Counted from the first letter of the stretch, positions 37,826 through 47,355 are shown. The stretch is 64,000 bases of DNA from Modicisalibacter xianhensis (GCF_900113605.1 NZ_FOPY01000003.1:62001-126000); one strand, 5' to 3'. Translations and numbers: made by a program. The notes: a model not told the origin generated them from the sequence alone.

Positions 37826-39189
37826 TGGCAATGCGTCATCGACTCGGTGCGCTGGTGTGCCTGTGGGGCCTTGCGGGTACGGCACAGGCGCAGTTGCCGT
37901 CCCTGCCGCAGTTGTTTGCCCAGGCGCTGGCGCACGATGCCGGCCTGACCCGCCAGCGGTATGAATTCGAGGCGACACGCCAGGAAGTCGGCAAGGCCTG
38001 GGCGGGGTTGCGTCCGCAGGTCGAGGCCAGCTACAGCCATGTCTATCAGGATTCCAGCAACATCTATACCGAGAATCCCGAGAACTACGCCCAGAACGAT
38101 CTTTATGATGAGCGTGTCGACGGCGAGATCGGCGAGGACGTCTGGCGGGTGCAACTGAGTCAGCCCTTGTTCAGCCTCGAGCGCTGGCGCCAGGTGGACA
38201 AGGCTAAGGCGCAGGTCTCCGCTGCCGAGCTGAATCTGGCCTTGGCCGAGCGCGATCTGGCGCTGGACGTCTCCCAGGCGTATCTCGATGCCTATCTGGC
38301 CTCGCAGACGCTGGCGCTGCTCGAGTCAAAGCGCGAGGCGTTGGCGTTGCAGCGTCGCCAGGCGCAGCGTGCCTACGATCTGGGGGTCGGCGATCGCATC
38401 AATCTGCTCGAAGCTCAGGCCCGCTTCGACCAGGCCGAAGCCGACCAGTACGAGGTGGAGAATGAACTGGCCAATGCACTCAGCACACTGGAACGTCTGA
38501 CAGGCTCCACCCCCGAGTTTGCTCGAATAGCGGTCAGTAATGTGCAGGCCATCGAGGTCGCGCGCCTGCAGGGCGATCGTGACGCATGGCTTGCGCGCAT
38601 CGCCGACAACCTGCAGGTCCGGCTGGCCGAGCAGCAGCTGCAGGTGGTCCAGGCCGATACCGCGATTCGGCGAGCCGGCCACTACCCGCAGGTCAACCTC
38701 AACCTGGGCTATACCGATCGCAACAGCCCCGATGAACTGCGTGCCAGTGAGGACGCCCAAGCCAGTGTGGAAGTCAGGGTGCCCCTCTATCGGGGCGGCT
38801 ATACCCAGGCCAACGTCCGCCAGGGGGAGCTGTATGCCCAGGCCGGCGAAGCCGAGGTGACCGAAGCAAGTGAACTGGCCCGCCAGGAAGTTCGCCAGCG
38901 CTTGCGCGGCCTGGAAAGCAAGGCACGCCGCCTCGACGCACTCAAGCGCTCGCTGGCCTCGGCCATGCTGTACCTGGAAGCCGCCGACAAGGGAGAGCAG
39001 CTCGGCCTGCGCGACCTGGTCGACGTACTGGATGCCCGTGCCGATCTTTACGACCTGCGCATCGAGTTCGTCGAGGTCATCGGTCAGTGGCTGGCCGACA
39101 AGCTGGCACTGGAAGCGGCCGTCGGGGATCTCGAAACCCGCGATCTGGACGCGGCCATGGCGCTATTGGATAAGCTCAGCGCTGCATGA
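37825..39189 (+). CDS. TolC-family outer-membrane channel
   Basis: The outer-membrane component of the type I exporter, 454 residues. A signal peptide (LGALVCLWGLAGTAQAQ) is followed by two OEP repeats. GVGDRINLLEAQARFDQAEADQYEVENELANAL marks the first and VRVPLYRGGYTQANVRQGE the second, as in TolC proteins. It starts inside the HlyD stop (TAATG) and ends head-on with the convergent siaD gene, with no spacer. The operon-specific channel suggests that this exporter does not rely on a housekeeping TolC. Confidence 0.92.
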   Translation: MAMRHRLGALVCLWGLAGTAQAQLPSLPQLFAQALAHDAGLTRQRYEFEATRQEVGKAWAGLRPQVEASYSHVYQDSSNIYTENPENYAQNDLYDERVDGEIGEDVWRVQLSQPLFSLERWRQVDKAKAQVSAAELNLALAERDLALDVSQAYLDAYLASQTLALLESKREALALQRRQAQRAYDLGVGDRINLLEAQARFDQAEADQYEVENELANALSTLERLTGSTPEFARIAVSNVQAIEVARLQGDRDAWLARIADNLQVRLAEQQLQVVQADTAIRRAGHYPQVNLNLGYTDRNSPDELRASEDAQASVEVRVPLYRGGYTQANVRQGELYAQAGEAEVTEASELARQEVRQRLRGLESKARRLDALKRSLASAMLYLEAADKGEQLGLRDLVDVLDARADLYDLRIEFVEVIGQWLADKLALEAAVGDLETRDLDAAMALLDKLSAA

Positions 39190-39978
39190 TCAGGGCGCCA
39201 GCCGGTAGCGGTCGCGCCCCTCTCGCTTGGCCGTCAGCAAGGCAGCATCAGCGCGATTGATGGTGTCCTGAGGGGGCTCGCCAATACGATGTTCGGCGAC
39301 GCCGACGCTGGCCGTGACCGCCAGGCTGACATCACCGACCTGAAGCGGCAGCGCACGCAGATGCGCGCAGATGCGCTCGACAGTCTGGCGCGCCTGGTCG
39401 AGGGAGGTATCGCTCAGCAACACCAGAAACTCCTCGCCACCCCAGCGCCCGCACAGGTCGCTGGCACGCAACTGGTTTTTCAGGACGCCGGCCAGTTCGA
39501 CCAGCGCCTGATCTCCGGTCTCGTGACCATGTTGGTCATTGATACGCTTGAAGTGGTCGACATCGATCATGGCCACGCAAAATGGCAGGCTCTGGGCCTT
39601 GGAGCGCTGGGCGGCCTGCTGCAGATGGTCGTTCAGGAGACGGCGGTTGGCCAGGCCGGTCAGGGGATCCTGGGAAGAGGCGGTCTTGAGGGCCTGGTTG
39701 CGTTCGCGCATCAATTGCTGATAGCGGTCCGAGATGCGTGACAGCTTGCGTTCACGCTGTACCTGGCGATCGTATTGCGCCTTGATGGCCTGCATGTCCT
39801 CGCGGGTGAACTGCTGGTAGCTGTCGGCAATGCTGAGCAGGCGATCGAGACGCCGGGTCTGTGTCATGTGCAGGCGATAGAGTTTCGAGAGCGCCTGCTG
39901 CAGGGGATGACCCCGGTGCTCCGGCTGGTCGATCATCGCCTTGATGTCGGCCAGCAACCGTGCTTCTTCCTGGGTCAC
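39190..39978 (-). CDS. siaD: Diguanylate cyclase SiaD
   Basis: A soluble GGDEF enzyme making c-di-GMP. From the GTG at 39978 the protein has 262 residues: a helical and coiled-coil N-terminal half (about 1-100) and a GGDEF domain with DPLTGLANRR, DVDHFKRINDQHGHETGD and an active RWGGEEF motif. An RxxD inhibitory site (RASD) lies five residues before GGEEF, so product inhibition is likely. In Pseudomonas, SiaD is activated by unphosphorylated SiaC. The start lies two bases after the siaC stop; a TTG two codons earlier is an alternative. The long upstream reading frame that runs through siaC is spurious. Confidence 0.92.
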   Translation of the reverse strand: MTQEEARLLADIKAMIDQPEHRGHPLQQALSKLYRLHMTQTRRLDRLLSIADSYQQFTREDMQAIKAQYDRQVQRERKLSRISDRYQQLMRERNQALKTASSQDPLTGLANRRLLNDHLQQAAQRSKAQSLPFCVAMIDVDHFKRINDQHGHETGDQALVELAGVLKNQLRASDLCGRWGGEEFLVLLSDTSLDQARQTVERICAHLRALPLQVGDVSLAVTASVGVAEHRIGEPPQDTINRADAALLTAKREGRDRYRLAP

Positions 39979-39980
39979 GA

Positions 39981-40364
39981 TCAAGCCTGTTGCGGTGTGA
40001 TGGTGAACGGGAAACTGCAGTCTTCGCGAAACTCCTCGGCAAGTTCGGCAATGCGTTCGTTGCGTGCATCGTAGTACCAGCGTACCTGCACGTCCTGTCC
40101 GGCTTGGTGCGCTTCCTCGAGCATGTCGAAGATATCCATCATCACCTTGACCGAGCTTGTGTTCAGGTAGACGAGCCCGAGATCGAGGTGCAAGGGACGG
40201 TCTCCCTGGGCCAGGTAGCTTTCCACCCAGTCGATGACCTGGCCGAAGAGCTCGTAGGAATTTTCCGGGTAGGAGTCCCCCTGCATGGCCAGGCGGCCGG
40301 CTTGCCACTCCCCCTGAACGGCCGGGGTGGATTGACTGCCGGGAATGTTGAGGTCGTTGGTCAT
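39981..40364 (-). CDS. siaC: SiaC regulatory phosphoprotein (DUF1987)
   Basis: A 127-residue partner-switch protein that binds and activates SiaD when unphosphorylated. The sequence resembles SiaC throughout (IPGSQSTPAVQGEWQAG, GDSYPENSYELFGQVIDWV). The phosphoacceptor Thr is in LVYLNTSSVK at position 69, one from Thr68 reported for the P. aeruginosa protein. I chose the ATG at 40364 for that reason; the in-frame ATG at 40379 (132 residues) is equally possible because neither has a strong Shine-Dalgarno. It lies between siaB and siaD in the same order as in Pseudomonas. Confidence 0.92.
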   Translation of the reverse strand: MTNDLNIPGSQSTPAVQGEWQAGRLAMQGDSYPENSYELFGQVIDWVESYLAQGDRPLHLDLGLVYLNTSSVKVMMDIFDMLEEAHQAGQDVQVRWYYDARNERIAELAEEFREDCSFPFTITPQQA

Positions 40365-40380
40365 TGTCGATGTGGCCATG

Positions 40381-40914
40381 TCAAACGGTGGCTGTGAGGC
40401 TAAAGAAACCGCGCCCGTCGGGCAACTGCTCGAGTGACGCCTGCAACGGCTGGCTGGACTTTCGCGCCATGTCCAGGATGCCCAGACCGGCACCGCTACT
40501 CGCGGCTGCCTCGCGGGGTTCGCGTAACTGACGCTTGTAGGCCTGCTTGAGTTCCGCCTTGTCGAGTCCCGCCAGGCCCTGGATGGTCTCGACCAGGTGG
40601 TTGCCGTCCTCAAGCTCGACGAGGTTGCCGGCCGATACGAGATACTGGCCATGCGCATTCTTGGCCACCGCCACGGTGGCTGTCGCGTCCTGCTCGCCGT
40701 AGCCCTGCTGGCGTGCATAGTGACGGATGTTCTGTGTCATCTCGATGTAGATGGCGAAGACGTCCATGGCCGACGACGGCGTGGCATCCTGGCTCGACAG
40801 GTAGCTGCGCAGAGCGTTGCCGATTTCCTCGATCAGGCTGCGCGAGATCGGACCATTGAAGCACAGCATGATGCGCTGTTGCTGGTAGCTTTCACGCATG
40901 GCTAACAAGTCCAT
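40381..40914 (-). CDS. siaB: SiaB kinase
   Basis: A 177-residue GHKL-fold protein that phosphorylates SiaC and so lowers SiaD activity. The N-box-like EMTQNIRHYARQ is near residue 59 and a glycine-rich SSGAGLGILDMARKS near residue 140 forms the nucleotide-binding lid. The ATG at 40914 lies inside the 3' end of siaA (13-bp overlap) and is preceded by GGAG; the Met at residue 6 is a possible alternative. Position and sequence match SiaB of the Sia pathway. Confidence 0.9.
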   Translation of the reverse strand: MDLLAMRESYQQQRIMLCFNGPISRSLIEEIGNALRSYLSSQDATPSSAMDVFAIYIEMTQNIRHYARQQGYGEQDATATVAVAKNAHGQYLVSAGNLVELEDGNHLVETIQGLAGLDKAELKQAYKRQLREPREAAASSGAGLGILDMARKSSQPLQASLEQLPDGRGFFSLTATV

Positions 40915-43010
40915 GGCGTCTCCTCTTGTGATGGCTCGCCCCGTGGCGAGACTGGGTTAGCCGGTGCCGGGCGGCGATGCTGGGTATCTTGCTCGCTAAA
41001 CGGCGTGGGGGAGGGCTGCAGGCGGAAGCTGAGTACCGTGATGTCGTCGCGCTGAGGCAGTTCGCCCTGATAGGAAACGAGCTCGGTTTCGAACCGGGCG
41101 ATCTGCTGCTCGGGAGGCAGCTGAGCGTATTCCACCAGCATCGCTTCGAAGCGCTGGTTGCCGAAGCCGAACCCATGTTCGCCACCTGCCTGGTCGAGGA
41201 ACCCGTCGGTGCACAGGGTATAGGTCCAGCCGGCATGCAGCGGCTGGGTGACATTGCAATAGGTGGTGCGGCGCTTCTGCGCAACGGCGCGCTTGGCGCC
41301 GCGCTGGACCTGAAGGTCCTGCCCGTTGCTGGCATAAAGCGACATCTTGGCGCCGGCAAAGGCCAATGTGCCGGCCAGGCGGTCTACCCAGACCAGGCCG
41401 ATATCCATGTTGGTCGCAATGGTCGGCGGCAGCTCGTCCTCACGAAGCAGCTCACGGCTCTGCCGGTCGGTGGCGTTGAGAATCCCGGCCGGGTCATCTT
41501 CGCCGGCCTCGAGAATGGCATGGTCGATGGCGGCGCGGGCCAGCATCGTCATCAAGGCACCGGGCACGCCATGGCCGGCGCAATCGACGACGCCCAGCAG
41601 GTAGCCCCGGGGAGTGGCGCGAAAGACATAGAAGTCGCCACCGACACGGTCGCGGGGACGCCACAGCACGCCGTAGTGATGTTCCAGCGAGTCGGCGATC
41701 TGACGTGATGGCAGGATGGCACGCTGGATGATACTGGCATATTCGAGGGAGTCTTCGATCTGGCGTTGGGCAAGCGCCATTCGGGCGTTGGCTTGCTCGA
41801 GTTCGCGGGTGCGCTGACGTACCTTGTCCTCGAGCTGCTGGGTGTGTTGCTCGACCTGGCTGGCCATGCTCGAGAAGGCGCGTGACAGCTCGCCGATTTC
41901 ATCATGCCGTCGGACGGGAAGTTGCGGACTATAGTCGCCCCCGGCAATGGCCTGGGTCGATTGTTGGAGGCGGCGCAGAGGGCTGATGATCAGGCGGTTG
42001 GTAGCGACGATGAATGCCAGCAGCAGGCACGCCAGGAGCAGGGCCAGGCCGCCTGCCATTCCCCACAGCCAGCCTGGCGCGAGAAACTGGGCCGCCTGGA
42101 TATCCAGCGCGGTGATCATCAGCCAGCCCAGCTCCGGCATGTAGCCGACCGACAGCAACCTGGGGCGGCCATCCAGCGTCGCCAGCAGTGTCTGGATCGT
42201 GCCTGGGGCGCGCTCGGCCTGCTGCATGACGTCAGTCAGGGCTGCGCGCTGGGCTTCGGTATCTAGCAGGGACTGGACACGCTGTTCGCGCTCGGCCGAT
42301 ACGGCGTTGGCGCCCGAACTGAAGGCGATGCGCTGGGCATCGGGGTAAGCCTGCAATGCCCCGTTGCGGTCGACGATCATCGGCATGATGCCTTGGGCAT
42401 CGCTGCGGATGAAGTCATCCAGGAACCCGCTCAGGTCGAGACCGCTGCCGGCCATGCCCAGTACGCGCCCTGCATCGCGGACTATCACGTTGAACCATAC
42501 GTTGGTAACGCCGAGCTTGGTATCCACATTGACGTTGATGTTATAGGGCTTGCCACTTTCGACAGAGTGGAAATACCAGCGGTCGTCGGGGTCGTCGGAA
42601 CTCAGCCGGTAGCTGGGGCGCAGTGCGTTTGCGCTACCGGCATCGTTGAAATAGTAATTGCCACTGGCGTTGGCGACGATGAAGTAGGCATGATCGCTGA
42701 AATCCTGCCGATAACCTTCGGCTTCCTCGAGAAAGTCGGCTTGACGGCGGGTGTCCGTTTCGTTGGCCAGCCAGCGGCGTGTGGACAACGAGTTTGCAAA
42801 GCGCTGCGATAGGGCCAACTCGCGAGATACCGGCGCGAGGATGCGCTGCATGTGCAGTAACGTATAGTTTTCGGCGTAAGCGTTGGCGAAGTGGCGTCGA
42901 ATGTCATCGATGGCCTGCCAGCCGATCAGGGCGGCGGGAACCAGGGCGATGAGACAGGCCAGTAGCAAGGCCAACGCCGACTTGCCACGCAGTCCCCAGC
43001 GAATTGCCAT
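40902..43010 (-). CDS. siaA: SiaA membrane-bound PP2C-type phosphatase
   Basis: A 702-residue sensor phosphatase that dephosphorylates SiaC and so switches on SiaD. Features in order: membrane helix (SALALLLACLIALVPAALIGWQ), a dCache-like periplasmic sensor (DRWYFHSVESGKPYNINVN, residues about 35-290), a second membrane helix (GMAGGLALLLACLLLAFIV), a HAMP linker, a coiled-coil and a PP2C/RsbU domain with RVGGDFYVF and VVDCAGHGVPGALMTM. The ATG at 43010 is preceded by GGGAA; the frame continues upstream without resemblance. The tail after the phosphatase domain is Pro-rich. The ligand of the sensor is unknown. Confidence 0.92.
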   Translation of the reverse strand: MAIRWGLRGKSALALLLACLIALVPAALIGWQAIDDIRRHFANAYAENYTLLHMQRILAPVSRELALSQRFANSLSTRRWLANETDTRRQADFLEEAEGYRQDFSDHAYFIVANASGNYYFNDAGSANALRPSYRLSSDDPDDRWYFHSVESGKPYNINVNVDTKLGVTNVWFNVIVRDAGRVLGMAGSGLDLSGFLDDFIRSDAQGIMPMIVDRNGALQAYPDAQRIAFSSGANAVSAEREQRVQSLLDTEAQRAALTDVMQQAERAPGTIQTLLATLDGRPRLLSVGYMPELGWLMITALDIQAAQFLAPGWLWGMAGGLALLLACLLLAFIVATNRLIISPLRRLQQSTQAIAGGDYSPQLPVRRHDEIGELSRAFSSMASQVEQHTQQLEDKVRQRTRELEQANARMALAQRQIEDSLEYASIIQRAILPSRQIADSLEHHYGVLWRPRDRVGGDFYVFRATPRGYLLGVVDCAGHGVPGALMTMLARAAIDHAILEAGEDDPAGILNATDRQSRELLREDELPPTIATNMDIGLVWVDRLAGTLAFAGAKMSLYASNGQDLQVQRGAKRAVAQKRRTTYCNVTQPLHAGWTYTLCTDGFLDQAGGEHGFGFGNQRFEAMLVEYAQLPPEQQIARFETELVSYQGELPQRDDITVLSFRLQPSPTPFSEQDTQHRRPAPANPVSPRGEPSQEETPWTC

Positions 43011-43202
43011 GGATGTTCCCCTGCGACAAGGGCGGGCGAAGGTTCGTGTTCTGGTTGTTGCCCGCAGGGCGTAACATGCCACAAAGCGCCGTTGGCAGCG
43101 AGATGACTCATTGTCCGATAGGCAAAAACCTGATGTTTTTTGACGAGGGGCAGATGAGCCGAACAAGGCAGGGGGGAGGGACGCGAGGAAGGGCAATGAC
43201 AC

Positions 43203-43222
43203 GGCGGCCACGGTGGGCCGCC
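43203..43222 (-). terminator. Hairpin downstream of rnb
   Basis: A 7-bp GGCGGCC/GGCCGCC stem with a six-base loop lies 12 bp beyond the rnb stop. No T-tract follows on the minus strand, so termination is only probable. Confidence 0.4.
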
Positions 43223-43234
43223 ATGCGAAGGGGG

Positions 43235-45175
43235 TCAGGCAGCCGGGCGGGCCACCAGGGAGCGCGTATCCTCACGCGCTTCGGTCAGCACGACCTGGGT
43301 GACGTCGCCGAGCTTGAAGCGCTCGACACCGTCGACCTGGACACGGCCTTCCTTGTCATCGATGGCCACCTTGTCGCGGTCGCTGTGGATCAGCGGGGCA
43401 GGCACGAAGGCAGTAGCGCCGTTGGCTGTCAGGCGGACACGCATGCCGCCGCGGTTGATCGAGACGATCTCGGCCTCGAAGGCCTGTTGTGCCTCGGCAG
43501 CAGGGGTTAGGTAGCGTACGTACAGCCAGTCCTTGACGTCGCGCTCGGCCATGCGGTTGAGCTTGCGACGCTCCGTCAGTTGTTCGGTCAGCGTGGCGCT
43601 GGCCTCTGCCGGGGCCTGCTCGCCCTTGAGGACACGCTTGATCAGGCGATGGTTGACCATATCGCCATACTTGCGAATCGGTGAGGTCCAGGTGGCATAG
43701 GCCGGCAGCCCCAGGCCGAAATGCGGGCCAGGTTGGGCTGACATGCTGGTGAACCCCTGGAACTTGCGCAGGCGCGCATCCAGCCAGGCATCGTCGCGGC
43801 TTTCCAACGCACGCTTGAGCTCACGATAGCGGGGCAGTTCGAGCAGAGCCTCGCGTTCGACCTCGATCTGCTGGGCCGTGAGGAATTCCAGGGCGGCATC
43901 GGCCTTCTCGGGCTCGAAGGCGTTATGCACGTTGAAAATGCCATGACCGACCTGAGCGGCGAGAAGATCGGCGCAACAGGCATTGGCGGCGATCATCGAC
44001 TCCTCGATCATGCGGTTGGCGATGCGCCGGTCCTCGATGCGCACGTCGAGCACATTGCCCGATTCATCGAGATCGAAGACGTAATCGGGACGATCCTTGA
44101 ACACCAGGGCATGTTCGCTGCGCCAATGGCTGCGTGCCTCGGTCAGCTTGGCCAAGGCCTGGAGCTGCTCCCCGATACCGGGCTCGGGTGCCCAGCCATC
44201 CCGGCCCTCGAGCCAGTCGGACACGTTGTCGTAGACCAGACGGGCATGCGAGCGCACGTTGGCGGCGAAAAAGCGGTAGTCGCCCAGGCTGCCATCGGCA
44301 TTGACGTCAAGCGTACAGGCCAGGGCCGGACGATCCTCGCCTTCCTTCAGCGAACACAGGTCGTCTGCCAGGGCCTCGGGCAGCATGGTGACGTTCTGCC
44401 CGGGCAGGTAGACGGTGAAGGCCCGGGTCTGCGCTTCCAGGTCGGCGGCATGGCCTTCGGCGACATAGGCGGTCGGGTCGGCGATGGCCACGGTCAGGCG
44501 CCAACCGCCGTCTTCGCGCGCCTCGACGTGCAGGGCATCGTCCATGTCGCGCGTCTTCTCGCTGTCGATGGTGAAGAAGGGCGTCGCGGTCAGGTCTTCG
44601 CGTGTCAACCCTTCCTCAAGCATCGGCCAATCGTCACCGGCCTGTGGCGACGCCTGCTCCAGGGCGTGACGCGCCAGGGTGACCCGCCACGGCACCGCCG
44701 GATCGTCGGTCTTGGCAATCAGTTCGTCGATCTGCGTGAAGAAGGCGCGATCGTCGGGCTTGAGCGGATGACGCACCAGGCATGCCACCACCCAATCCCC
44801 ATCGCCGAGACTCTGCTCGTCGAGGCTGTTCTTGACCCGGGCCTTGAGTGAATTCTTGATCGAGGGGTGATCCGGAATCACCGCCAGGCGGCCTTCACGC
44901 TTCTGCACCCGGGCGATGAAGCGATCCAGGCCCGCTTCGAGCAGGGTTTCCGGTTCGACGGACTTCTTGTCGCCTTCCTCCTTGAGGACGGCTTCGACAC
45001 GATCGCCGTGGAGTACCTGCTTCATGGCGGGAGGCGGCACGAAGTAGGATTCGCCGTTATCGGTCTCGAGAAAGCCGAAGCCGCGGTCGGTCGCCTTGAT
45101 CACACCCTCGACACGGGGCGTGTTGTCACGGATCTGTTGCTTGAGCTGGGCAAGCAGCGCATTGTTTTGCAGCAT
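43235..45175 (-). CDS. rnb: Exoribonuclease II
   Basis: A processive 3'-5' exoribonuclease, 646 residues like E. coli RNase II. Cold-shock domains at the N-terminus (VEGVIKATDRGFGFLETDNGESYFVPPP) are followed by the RNB catalytic domain with FTIDSEKTRDMDDALHVE (about residue 200), which carries the metal-binding Asp cluster, and MIEESMIAANACCADLL. A C-terminal S1 domain follows (VSINRGGMRVRLTANGATAFV). The resemblance to E. coli Rnb (LLAQLKQQ, MKQVLHGDR) is closer than to RNase R, which is longer with a Lys-rich tail. It is a single gene between siaA and the divergent HAD phosphatase. Confidence 0.94.
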   Translation of the reverse strand: MLQNNALLAQLKQQIRDNTPRVEGVIKATDRGFGFLETDNGESYFVPPPAMKQVLHGDRVEAVLKEEGDKKSVEPETLLEAGLDRFIARVQKREGRLAVIPDHPSIKNSLKARVKNSLDEQSLGDGDWVVACLVRHPLKPDDRAFFTQIDELIAKTDDPAVPWRVTLARHALEQASPQAGDDWPMLEEGLTREDLTATPFFTIDSEKTRDMDDALHVEAREDGGWRLTVAIADPTAYVAEGHAADLEAQTRAFTVYLPGQNVTMLPEALADDLCSLKEGEDRPALACTLDVNADGSLGDYRFFAANVRSHARLVYDNVSDWLEGRDGWAPEPGIGEQLQALAKLTEARSHWRSEHALVFKDRPDYVFDLDESGNVLDVRIEDRRIANRMIEESMIAANACCADLLAAQVGHGIFNVHNAFEPEKADAALEFLTAQQIEVEREALLELPRYRELKRALESRDDAWLDARLRKFQGFTSMSAQPGPHFGLGLPAYATWTSPIRKYGDMVNHRLIKRVLKGEQAPAEASATLTEQLTERRKLNRMAERDVKDWLYVRYLTPAAEAQQAFEAEIVSINRGGMRVRLTANGATAFVPAPLIHSDRDKVAIDDKEGRVQVDGVERFKLGDVTQVVLTEAREDTRSLVARPAA

Positions 45176-45428
45176 GAAGGAGTCGGTACGATTGGCGGGA
45201 ACGAAGGGCCACTATACGGATTTACGGCGCCATCGCCAATTCCCGTGGCCCATGACGAGACGATGCCGGTTACTCAGGGCGTCTGCGATGGTGTGCCGTC
45301 CATCGAGAAGGACAGGGTCGCGATCGTTCAGAACTGGCGCCCGACCTGACGAGTGTCTTCAAGCCCAGTCTCCCTTCGTCAACAAAGTGCGGTAGCCTGA
45401 GAGGTGACATGCGGCTCAAGGAAGGAAC

Positions 45429-46241
45429 ATGCAACCCCATCTGATCGTGACGGATCTCGACAACACCTTGCTCAACGCAGAGCATACGCTCGACCCGCTG
45501 ACCATCGAGACGTTTCGGCACCTGGCCGGGCAGGGGCATCACATTGCCCTGGCTTCGGGGCGCCATTACCGGGATATCGCCGCGTTCCGCCAGCGGCTGG
45601 GTGTCGATGCCTACATCCTGAGCACCAACGGGGCGCATCTCTATGCACCGGACGACACGCTGATCGCGGAACAATGGGTGCCCCACGATCTGGTCAGGGA
45701 ACTGGTGCGGATGCCTCGCGGCAGCGACATTCGTCTCAATCTCTACACCGGGGATGGCTGGCTGATCGATGCACCGGCACCAGAGCTATTGAGGCTGCAT
45801 GCCCACAGCGGCTTTGGCTACGAGGTCGCCGACCTGGAAGCCCATGACGGTAACGGCGTCGGCAAGGTGCTATGCATCGGCGATCCCGAGGCGTTGGCGG
45901 CGCTGGAAGAAAGCATCCGGGCCAGCCTGGGTACACGCCTGCACATTACCTATTCCATGGCGGATGCCCTCGAAATCATGGCCGAGGGCGTCAACAAGGG
46001 CGTCGCCCTCGAGCGGTTGCTGGCGCGGCTCGACGTACCCGTGTCGCGCTGTTTGGCGTTCGGCGACAATCTCAACGATGCTGAAATGCTACAAGTCGCC
46101 GGTCATGGTTTCATCATGGCCCGGGCGCATCCCGACCTGCCGGCTCGCGCACCCCGGGCCGAACGGATCGGCCATCATCACGACAGTGGTGTCGCCCGGC
46201 GCTTGCGTGCCTTCTTCGATCTGGAGGTGTCGGTCAGCTAA
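45429..46241 (+). CDS. Cof-type HAD-superfamily phosphatase
   Basis: A 270-residue HAD hydrolase of the Cof/IIB class that probably dephosphorylates sugar phosphates or related small metabolites. All four motifs are visible: DLDNTLLN (motif I, residues 9-16), LASGRH (II), the catalytic Lys in NKGVALERLL and GDNLNDAEML (IV). A C2-type cap lies in the middle. AAGGAA precedes the ATG. It is read in the opposite direction from rnb and may be co-transcribed with the AI-2E family gene 37 bp downstream. The substrate is not determinable. Confidence 0.88.
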   Translation: MQPHLIVTDLDNTLLNAEHTLDPLTIETFRHLAGQGHHIALASGRHYRDIAAFRQRLGVDAYILSTNGAHLYAPDDTLIAEQWVPHDLVRELVRMPRGSDIRLNLYTGDGWLIDAPAPELLRLHAHSGFGYEVADLEAHDGNGVGKVLCIGDPEALAALEESIRASLGTRLHITYSMADALEIMAEGVNKGVALERLLARLDVPVSRCLAFGDNLNDAEMLQVAGHGFIMARAHPDLPARAPRAERIGHHHDSGVARRLRAFFDLEVSVS

Positions 46242-46278
46242 CCAGGCAGAGCCATTTCACATGACAAGGAGTGTCATT

Positions 46279-47355
46279 GTGTCATCTTACGAACAACGCG
46301 ATCTCAGTGATTTCCGTCGGCGAGTGTGGATCGTCGCCGGCGTTGCCACGCTCACGCTCTCGGCACTGGCGGCGGTATGGTTCGGGTACCGGATCCTCAT
46401 GTTGATCTTCGCCGGGTTGCTGCTGGCGCTGTTCTTCTCGATTCCGGCGACCTGGCTGCAGCGCCATACTTTTCTTTCGCAGCGCTGGGCGCTGGCCGTC
46501 GTGCTGGTCGTGTTGGCAGGATTGGGCCTTGCCTTCGGTTTCAAGTTCGCGATGAGCCTCAACCAGGAATTCGCTCAGCTGACCAAGGTAGTCCCCGGCT
46601 CCCTGGAAGCGCTCAAGGAACAATTGAGGACCTGGCCCCTCGGCTCTTATATCGTCGATGCCTTTGATCGTGCGCCGTCACTCGAAAGCGCGGTGAGAGA
46701 CTGGTCATCACGCGTCTCGACGCTGTTCTCGACGACCTTCGGTGTCTTGCTCAATGTCGTCGTCGTGGTATTCATCGGTCTGTTCGCGGCGTTCGAGCCG
46801 TCGATCTATCGCAAGGGGCTGATGCGGCTCATCTATCCGTCGCAGCGGCCACGTATCGCCGAGTTATTGATGACGCTCAAGTACCGCATGTCGTGGTGGC
46901 TGATCGGGCGCTTGTCATCGATGACCGTGATCGGCGTGCTTTCCGGAGTGGGGCTATGGCTGCTGGATATCCCGATGGCGTTCACGCTCGGGCTGCTGGC
47001 GGGGCTGTTGTCGTTCATTCCCTACCTGGGGCCAGTCATGTCGGCCGTACCGGCCTTGCTGGTGGCGTTCTCGCAGAGCCCTACCAGCATGTTGCACGTG
47101 GCCATTCTCTATCTGGCAATCCAGTTCCTGGAGAGCTATGCCATCACGCCGCTCATCCAGCGTGAAGCCGTCAGTATTCCGCCGGCGCTGCTGCTGGCCG
47201 TGCAGGTCTGGCTGGGCCTGTTCGCGGGGCTCATCGGCTTGCTGATCGCAGAGCCGTTGATCGTGCTGTGCATGGCCGCGGTGCAGAAACTGTATGTGGA
47301 AGATTGGGTCGAGCGCCAGACGCAACAAACTGCGTCTGGCCCGTCCGACCCGTAA
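46279..47355 (+). CDS. AI-2E/PerM family membrane protein
   Basis: A 358-residue permease-like protein of the AI-2E exporter (PerM/YdiK/TqsA) family with about eight membrane helices. These include VWIVAGVATLTLSALAAVWF near the start, GVLLNVVVVVFIGLFAAF in the middle and LSFIPYLGPVMSAVPALLVA, which carries the family's SFIPYxGP motif. The GTG at 46279 follows AAGGAG by seven bases, so it beats the ATG at 46261, whose Shine-Dalgarno would fall inside the gene. The transported compound is not known; the AI-2 name reflects family history only. Confidence 0.87.
   Translation: MSSYEQRDLSDFRRRVWIVAGVATLTLSALAAVWFGYRILMLIFAGLLLALFFSIPATWLQRHTFLSQRWALAVVLVVLAGLGLAFGFKFAMSLNQEFAQLTKVVPGSLEALKEQLRTWPLGSYIVDAFDRAPSLESAVRDWSSRVSTLFSTTFGVLLNVVVVVFIGLFAAFEPSIYRKGLMRLIYPSQRPRIAELLMTLKYRMSWWLIGRLSSMTVIGVLSGVGLWLLDIPMAFTLGLLAGLLSFIPYLGPVMSAVPALLVAFSQSPTSMLHVAILYLAIQFLESYAITPLIQREAVSIPPALLLAVQVWLGLFAGLIGLLIAEPLIVLCMAAVQKLYVEDWVERQTQQTASGPSDP

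Noticed and set aside
39979-40308. Long N-terminal extension of SiaD over siaC
   Set aside because: It is the out-of-frame translation of siaC; the SiaD start lies at the siaC stop, as in the known cassette.
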